DNA of 64,000 nucleotides from Liolophura sinensis. Taxonomy: Eukaryota; Mollusca; Polyplacophora; Chitonida; Chitonidae. Both the position numbers and the translations under genes were made by a program. Location: the NCBI RefSeq assembly GCF_032854445.1, contig NC_088295.1, positions 69,783,058-69,847,057 of the forward strand. Reading direction: 5' to 3'. The notes beneath the pieces were generated by a model. The model had not been told where the DNA came from. It worked only from the letters and a program-made list of their open reading frames with translations, and did no database searches. Below, one piece after another: positions 56,780 through 64,000 of this stretch; position 1 is the first letter of the stretch, and each line of letters begins with the position of its first letter.

Positions 56780-59476
56780 AACCAATATTGTCGGACCGAC
56801 CTTAATTTCCGCTCTGCCGAAGTCGTCTCCATCCGATGTACAGGTTTGGTCGCATGTTTGTCAATGCGATGCCACCACAAAGTCATCAAGGCGACCACCT
56901 CCGTGGGATGGCCCGTGGATGGGCCTGCAGAAAAAATACCGATAGAAGCCAGCTAGTTTTTTCTGTAATCACACATCAAATAAATCCCAGGCCCAACCGT
57001 TTTGATCAAGGTCAGAACCACTTCTAGTTCCTTCCGTGGGCAAACAATGGGCCTGAACTGAACCATACCCCTTACTGCGCATGTGCTTTGTTTAAGATTA
57101 GCCTCATCACTGGTGTCCTTACACGGAACTAGGACTAAGCAGCGTTTACAATGAAATTGTTTCAGGTGTTGGTTAAAATCATATTGTGGATATTTTACAT
57201 AAAGGAAATGTGTACAAAGTATTATTAGAAACAAAGTCTGAGACAGTTTTTGTGTTATCTAACACCAATTCCTGTCTCATCACCGTGATCCAAGTAACTT
57301 TGGTGTTGTTCAAGATCTCTGTACAAAATTTGATAGTGGTGGCTCTGATGTAATGCCAACGTGGAGATCGGTGTGTGCGCTGTGAGGAGGACGGAACTGA
57401 ACAGATAGGAGATTGGGCCAACTAAATTGACAAGGGATTACCATAGGTACAAGCGCTGTACGGCAAAATTGTCGTATGTATGACATTACTGCGGAAATGA
57501 GCCCTTTTAGAGGAGAAACATACATGGTGTGATCTTAGTCTAGAGCAAGGACATCTATACCTGCTGAATGCGATGGTAAAAACCGTGTAAAACACCGGGC
57601 ATAAGATAACCGAACGTCCCTCTTGTTCCCCGAATGGTTGCTGAACAATTTCCAAGTATCTGATAAACTGGCTTCCTCGGAATCGGCTCTGTCCACGGCG
57701 TATTTGCGAGATTTTCCAAGCTCACCCAGAAAAGAATTCGCTTCCATGAAAGTTTGAACAGTAAACTTGAATACTTTGACGCGATTGGAGCGTAATATAT
57801 CCTCCCTTAAAATGGCAAATGTATTTAGTTTATCATCCAAAGGCGAGAGAAATAATAATCCATACATACCAGATTATCTGTGTAAGGACGCTTTTGTTGA
57901 GGTGTATGTAGGTGTATGTATCAGCGGAGAAGATTAGAACATTCTACATAAACGGCTGTTAAAAAACGTGGACAGGGTAAAGACAGGCCTTTCGGTGTTA
58001 GGCTGGATAATATTGGTGATTAACCTGCCGTCACCACACGTAACCAAATTACCATACAGCGATGTTGCATACTGTGTTGCGTCCATGCCTGTCGTTTGTC
58101 AAATATACGCAATGGCCTTAATAATGATATCCGTTTGAATCAATGTGTGGACATCTATCAGAGTATTTAAAGTAAACAGCTGGTCTTTTATCTACAAGTT
58201 TGAAAAATATTCATCGTGACATGACCTACTCTTCGTTTCCTCAACGGTGAATGGATCACAAGATGCAGAGGTTTGCAATAACCGACTTTTCCCCACCGTT
58301 GAATGGCTACAGACAACAGCCTTCAGTGAGTGTTGATTGGATAAACGAACTATACAGAACTAACGAATAGTCAAAGAACTGGACGGGTGGCGGCGAGGTC
58401 GGAGCATTATATATTTAGTTATTTCCTTTTAAACGATCCTTTTAATGGCCAAAACATACTAATTAAGAAACACCAAATTTTACCCAATTTGAACTCATGT
58501 CGTTTTGTGGATGACCCGGCAATATGACCTTCCATTCTGACACATTAGTATGGACACCACCATCAATAATTGAACTCTTGTCTGGGAAACTTAAACTTTT
58601 CACATCGGGAAAATCTCATTTGCAACTTGTTCAACGTGTTCATCGTTGTTCTCTAAGTTATACGATCATAACATAAAATATTTTACATGTAAGAAAAATC
58701 TATAACGACGACTTACCTGTATGACAACACTCGTCCGTGACTAGTTAAAATGTACTGAAATAAAATCAAACTGATTCTCAAAATATGCACTAACAGTCAC
58801 CTAAACCATTACTTATCTATTGAGGGCCTTATTCGCCTGGTGACAATCCTTTTAGAGGTGACCCCGCTGTGAGCAGAGCAGACGTGTGAGATTAGCATTA
58901 AATGTGAGGGAGAGGTCAGCCAGAACGATACGGAGAAGGGAAGTAAAAATGTGCGGGTAACAGCTGATATAAAGCAGAAGGGTATTTTATAATTCAATAC
59001 CCCCGAAAGCATCTTCGGGGACTGCCCACACTAGTCAATATGCATGATGCATCATCTGGGGCGACCAGTGCTCACAATCCTAGTCCCATCAACCTACTTC
59101 AAAATGATAAACAAACTGACTGACTATAGCCACTAAAACAACTGAGGAAAGCCGAGAAATCAACCTAGGTCCAAGGAGAAATTTCTTAACAAGGTAACCC
59201 ATGTAAATATTGTAATACTCACGGGATGGCTAGTTTGGGGGAAAGGTAGGGAACATTGCGAAAAACGGAAATTTGACAAATCATGTGATATCGGCTTGAA
59301 TTGTAGTTCTAACTGAAACAGCGTACAGCATGTACAAGGCCAACTCGATATAAACTGCGTACAATTTCTGTATTTATTGCAATGCTGATTAACACCGTTT
59401 ACAGTTAAATAATCCGTGCATGTTAATGTCTTGCTTGATCATAATGTTATTTAAAATAAAGCTACCTTCTTTAATG
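56780..59476. other. Unassigned DNA; one 110-codon minus ORF
   Basis: The minus frame 57867-57535 begins with ATG (an in-frame TAA lies just upstream) and encodes a charged, protein-like 110-residue sequence I do not recognise. Neighbouring minus frames at 57179-57421, 57310-57525 and 57422-57655 overlap it or each other. 'aactgaaacagcgtacagcatgtacaagg' near 59310-59338 resembles 62019-62047. No gene is called. Confidence 0.35.
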
Positions 59477-59504
59477 CACCGCTTCGGTGGCCTAATGATT
59501 AGAA
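59477..59504 (+). mobile_element. SINE family B head fragment
   Basis: 'caccgcttcggtggcctaat' with 'gattag' matches the head of the family B SINE (complement of 25139-25166). Sequence after it is unrelated AT-rich DNA, so it is a head-only fragment. Confidence 0.55.
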
Positions 59505-59870
59505 AATATACTTTAAATTAGTTTAAAAATCCAAATATCCAAGAATTTTAAGGGTACGTCTTAAATTATATTGTCTTATAATGCACCTTTTTTCGATATC
59601 CTACAATCCTTGTTATATTTGTGAACTTGGCACTTGAAGACGGCGAGCCATTTGGTGTTGAATTCAAGACATCTGAAGACAAATGGTGTGAAATATTACC
59701 ATCCTACATAAAAAGAAAGTGCATCCACCAAATGGAGCATTATTTCAGCTAACACTCAGAAATTGAAAAGAACTCATTATGTTTCATTTTGTGACCATTA
59801 TCTTTCACATCGTCGAGGTAAGGGAAAACTTAATATGCCATTCATATACCTAATTTTTGACATCGTGCTT

Positions 59871-60253
59871 CATTCTTCAGCGACCGGCCCGGATAGCACA
59901 GTTGGTAGAGTGTCCGCTTCGGGACCGGTAGATCCAGGATCAATCCTTGATCGAGTCACACCTAAGACTTTAAAAGAGGAAGTTGTAACTTCCTCGCTTG
60001 GCGTTCAGCATGAAGGGGATAACTGGTTGACCCGTATCAGTATAATGGCTCGGGCGGGGGCGGCTTGCTTGCTCGGTAAGTAGTCTCAGTGAGGCAGCAC
60101 TAAATAAAAGAGCGGTGGAAATCCGTCCTGCAACAAGGAGGCACATTACACGTACATGCACCCTAATGATTCCTTCGTCGTCATATGACTGAAAAATGGT
60201 TGAGTACGACGTTAAACCCCAAGCACTCACTCACTCACTCACTCATTCTTCAG
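59871..60253 (+). mobile_element. SINE, family C (tRNA-derived), with 10-bp TSD
   Basis: The body runs 59881-60243: A-box-like 'agcacagttggtagagtg', B-box-like 'gtagatccaggatcaatcc', a ~250-bp body, then 'gagtacgacgttaaacccca' and an (actc)n tail. It is flanked by cattcttcag at 59871-59880 and 60244-60253. The 3' tail resembles that of family B, suggesting both are mobilised by the same LINE. The right target repeat is also the start of the duplicated segment copy 2. Confidence 0.93.
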
Positions 60254-61875
60254 CTGACTTTTATTGATTATTTCATCATCGGCGGCCAAATGACACATCG
60301 GAATCTGCCCAGCAGAACAAACTCGGGTAATCCACATGGCTCTAACGGTGTGATTTGACCTGACAATGCATCGTTGCTGTGGGTACTTTTTTAATTCTGT
60401 ACTTTGGTTATTAGTCATGTTCTCGCATTGACTGCTGTAATATAGCCATGGAATATTCAAACAAAAAAAACACAGAGTTTGTAGAGTTTGCGTAGGCTGA
60501 GTTTTATGCAGATAGAGAGAGCCTTCGAATGTCAATCAATAGTTTTGTGATTTCAAATTAATCTTCCACTTAGTATTATTCATATTTCAGCATATCAGCA
60601 ACAGCCGATCTCTTCTGAGTGATTCTCAACTTACAGATGGATAATCCACGTCATTTGCCACTTAAAATGACTTAATTATAGGAAGACACGCCTGACCCTT
60701 AAGCCACTGCTGTCTCCAGTGTCTTAAAGCTCTTCTTTTGACGTAGCTAATATTTATGTCAATACCCTAAAAACATTTTAGGCAAACAATGACCTGATTG
60801 TCACCACATATCTACCAATAAGCAGTCATATACATGTATAATACGAGCAAACTTAAAAGACGTAGACCAGAGGTGGATAACAAATTTTCCTCCCATCATC
60901 GTACTTATGACAAGCATATTTAAGCCTTCCGTATGGCAACAATCTACCAAAGAATTAGACCCGATATTCCCGCTGACAGGTTAATGACCTCTGAAAACTA
61001 CTCAATTAATCCAGTGCGCCATAACATCTGACAAAAGAAGACACATTATGTCGTTTACAAAGTTCCTATCCAGCAACAGCCACAAATACAGAAAGTCAAT
61101 ATGAAGATATGTCTTTGTCTAATCTCTGTCTTCACCGAATGTCTGTCAGTGTGTAAAATTTTCTTTGCACATACTCATAGTGTGTTATATCCAAATAATT
61201 TTCGAATGAAATTACATTTCAGTTTAAGTATCTTAGGTATTCACTCCACTACACCTTAAATTCTTTCCTACTCCTGCAAAATGTCCTCTGACATACCCAT
61301 GAGCTGGAAGACTTCAAAAGTTTCTTGTATGAACCATAAAATGAAAAAAGTACATTTCTACAAAAAATTGCACATATCTATCCATTCATAACGAAATGGG
61401 GAAAAATAGCATCATTCGAAAAAACACCTAAGATAACATTGTGTCAAGATTGCTTATTTACTGATCTGCGGCGTGCGTCTTTACTTGACTCGTAGGGAGT
61501 GTGTAATTCAGTCTACAATTAGATCCAATCTGTATAAACCATCGATGTTAGCATAAAAATAATTAACAAAAAGACTGCATCACTCAAAAGAAGAACAAAA
61601 AATGACACAAAACAAATTAGTTGGAAAAAGAATATAAATGTAATTTTGTAATGGCATACGCTGTTATTTTTATTTTACTTTCAATTTAGTAACCATTGCT
61701 TAACACGTTGGCACTATAATTGCATACCTTATTTATACAGTTCTTTATAGCCAATACGTCGCTTTGCGGAATTAAATTCATTTGTTTTAATTGTGTCGTT
61801 CAATGTCCTCTCATTACAATGCTCCATTATCATCATTTATACCAAACCTCTATTTATCAAGGAGCAAAAGCCCAT
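60205..61875 (+). repeat. Duplicated segment, copy 2
   Basis: Counterpart of 52055-55090. It includes the family C SINE tail, 'aaactcgggtaatcca' (60319-60334), 'attcatatttcagcatatca' (~60579), the 18-mer cgcctgacccttaagcca (60689-60706), 'gctgacaggtta' (~60971), 'tttatttatacagttctt' (~61729) and 'ctatttatcaaggagcaaaa' (~61851). There is no minisatellite at the corresponding place (about 60390-60560). Confidence 0.75.
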
Positions 61876-62064
61876 CGAAAATTCCGCGTGACTGACACCT
61901 TCTGATTTCTGGCCGCACATACAACTCTGATAGCGAGTGTCAATCTTGTATTTTGAGTGGTGTGTCTCTATGAGCATAATTTTCTATAGCCGGCAACAAA
62001 ATAAATGGTGGGTCTAATTGAAACGGCATCCAGCATGTACAAAGTAAGCTCTAGGGCGACATAG
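61876..62064. other. Unassigned noncoding DNA
   Basis: Includes 'attgaaacggcatccagcat' near 62019, similar to 59310. Nothing else recognised. Confidence 0.35.
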
Positions 62065-62320
62065 ACCATTTACAGTGTGCTCGTGTGCTAAGGGAATAGA
62101 GTAAAACCCAGAGCGCGACTCAATCTTGTTAATTTATCTCACTTTTTTTCTAGCTGTTCATGTGAATGCTTAAACAGTACCAAAGTCCACGCTCCCTAGC
62201 GCCATGGTTTCAGCAGAATTAGGTAGAAAAAATACACTGATGTTATTTACAATTTACTATACCTCACCTGTCTAAAATGACCCAAAATACTGTGTTGTCA
62301 TCACCCATAAATATCATGTA
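62065..62320 (-). repeat. Dispersed repeat family R, inverted copy
   Basis: On the complement the order is 'gatgacaacacagtattttg', 'agacaggtgaggtatag', 'taaattgtaaataacatcag', 'tgaaaccatggcgctaggga', 'gcgtggac', 'cacatgaacag', 'gataaattaacaagatt' and 'tctgggttttactct'. This matches the reference copy at 40065-40405 in opposite orientation. Confidence 0.72.
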
Positions 62321-62602
62321 GCAGGAATTTATCCTTTACCAGTTTTAGTAACGTGTCAGTTGTAATTTTATGTCGTTAATTCCATAGTCGTGGGTGGTTT
62401 AACATATTTCAATTTCTTTGGAGTATAGAGAGTTAGGAATCTGTTGTTTGACAAAACGAGCGAGGCGAGTTAAATGGGTAGGAGTGTAGCAACGCAAGAC
62501 ATTGCTGACGTGTGTACTTGTATCTTGAGACTAATCTTAACATGGTCGCTGTCCAAAGGTCAGTTTACTGGGTCAGGGTTGACATTTAAGGAAGCTTTGT
62601 GT

Positions 62603-62634
<32 letters not shown>

Positions 62635-62754
62635 TTTTCAGGAGAAAACTGATTTTGGATGTTCTCAGTGTCGCATGGAAAACCAATTATTTCCCCTTGG
62701 TTTAAACATGTTCACGGATTCAGCATTGCTAAAATGGCGTAAACATCCACGAAC
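62321..62754. other. Unassigned DNA with a (TA)n microsatellite
   Basis: (TA)n at 62603-62627. A 99-codon plus frame (62474-62773) is extended by Tyr-Ile codons of the TA run and is not a credible gene. Confidence 0.5.
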
Positions 62755-62905
62755 TGTGTTCAATGCTTGCTGACACAGCGCTATTTGATCGATTGGTAAG
62801 CTCACGCTGCCATGTTGCGTCTCAAACTGTCCTCTGACAATGTCTGATAAAGCGAAATTGTCCAATGCCTTTTCAAAAACAACGGTGGAGTAAAACCAAC
62901 TCTTT
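62755..62905 (-). repeat. Unclassified repeat shared with 49480-49640
   Basis: Shares 'gctgacac', 'gatcgattggtaagct' (62787-62802), 'cggtggagtaaaacc' and 'actctt' with the 49.5-kb locus in the same order. The minus frame 62910-62665 reads 'VSLPIDQIALCQQALN', paralleled at the other locus. Confidence 0.5.
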
Positions 62906-64000
62906 AGCAAAAGAGAGCACTTTTCATTTTACACATAGAAGCTTCTATATGACGACATGATTTAACCGTTGGTCCGCTGTAACTATGAGGGACCCCAGCT
63001 CTAGCCGTTTAGGGAAGCGACCTTAAATCAATAATATTGTTAGTTACCTTGCTAAGGCCGGTGGTTTACTCCTGGGTTACTCCTGGTTACCAAGCCATAA
63101 ACTTGGCCTTTGACATATATTAAAAAACGTTCTTGAGCTCGGCTTTACTCCGACATTCGTTTACTACCCGTAAACGCAAAACAACCTAGAACACCACTTT
63201 CCGTAGGAATATGTATTAAACACTGAAGTACAAACACCAATCAGTTAATCGTTTTACCGTACATTTATTTTTAACCCCGACAACAGATACACTAAGCCTT
63301 ATTTCTGTATATACTTCTTTGTAAGGATTTTTGTAAGCAAGTGGTATCCGTAGACGATGATTACCATTTCGGCACATGTGTTTTACACTTCTGCTTTTTA
63401 TACCACAGAGGAGATCGATACGCCCTCAACACGACGGTGTGGCTGCATCAAAGACTACTAAGAGACTATTCCAACAGAGATATGGCGCCTGCTCCAAACT
63501 TGCTGTTAAAAGTTAATGGAATCAGTTGAGTTGGAAATAACAACATACGGGTACATGACCCCATACACTATCCCTGTACACTCACAATCTCTGCCGCTTG
63601 CAGGAGTAACTTTGTTATTCTTCAATCTAGTATCCTTGTGGGTTTGATGACATGGCAGATGAGATAAATTACGAGCCTAATGCGTGGGGATTAAAGTCCG
63701 CATTATGTCAGCCTCACAGGAGTTCACAGCTCTGCAGATATCTCTTTAGAAGCTCTTCGTGCAGTAATAAACATCTCTCCTCAAATAACCCGCCTTGGTG
63801 CGTTTTCCTGTAGATATCCTCGAGCTACTGCACTGCTCCTCTACCCAACCTGACCACCTCCGAATGTAACAATTTACAGTGTTGTGAAGTTCACAAGCAT
63901 TTTTATTGCCAGTGAGGGCCTAAATTGAAGTTTCCATGGTAAAAAAAAGTTTCCAATTTTTAAATATTGACTCTGCACCAAAATATACATAAAAATGACA
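62906..64000. other. Unassigned noncoding DNA
   Basis: Only a 62-codon plus frame (63341-63529), unrecognised. No repeat, RNA gene or mobile element seen. Confidence 0.4.

Overview
The window looks like repeat-rich, AT-rich intergenic or intronic DNA from an animal genome, most likely a marine mollusc or another lophotrochozoan. The evidence is its mobile-element content: tRNA-derived SINEs ending in 'acaccaatcaaataaat' or 'acgttaaaccccaag...(actc)n' tails, a DIRS tyrosine-recombinase retrotransposon, Penelope-like reverse transcriptases, Ty3/Gypsy fragments and a THAP/PIF-Harbinger transposase. I recognise no intact host gene, rRNA, tRNA or CRISPR array. Every coding stretch I can name belongs to a mobile element, and all of them are broken. 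The species assignment is inference.

Layout. 1-8.5 kb: an eroded Penelope-like 3' end at the left edge, two SINE copies and otherwise unassigned DNA. 8.6-12.0 kb: a decayed Harbinger-type DNA transposon (minus strand) with a THAP remnant, a DDE transposase remnant and candidate terminal inverted repeats. 13.0-16.3 kb: a DIRS-like retrotransposon (plus strand; gag-like, RT, RNase H, tyrosine recombinase) with a SINE inserted in its RT region. 17.7-32.4 kb: tandem repeats, a MITE-like element, SINEs and copies of an unclassified dispersed repeat ('family R' here). 33.1-35.8 kb: a decayed Ty3/Gypsy element, gag through integrase. 37.0-44.6 kb: a Gypsy gag remnant split by a SINE, then two Penelope-like copies facing each other tail to tail as a large inverted repeat with a 2.86-kb spacer. 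48.5-49.6 kb: Penelope-like and Gypsy fragments. 52.0-55.1 and 60.2-61.9 kb: two diverged copies of one segment, the first containing an 18-copy 65-bp minisatellite. 55.9-60.3 kb: several SINEs.

The elements interact by nesting. SINEs with target-site duplications sit inside the DIRS RT and inside the Gypsy gag, and a 5'-truncated Penelope-like copy starts next to that gag. This allows a relative order of insertions. The least explained structures are the large inverted Penelope pair, dispersed family R, the duplicated segment that differs by a minisatellite, and the minisatellite whose 65-bp period keeps all three forward frames largely open.
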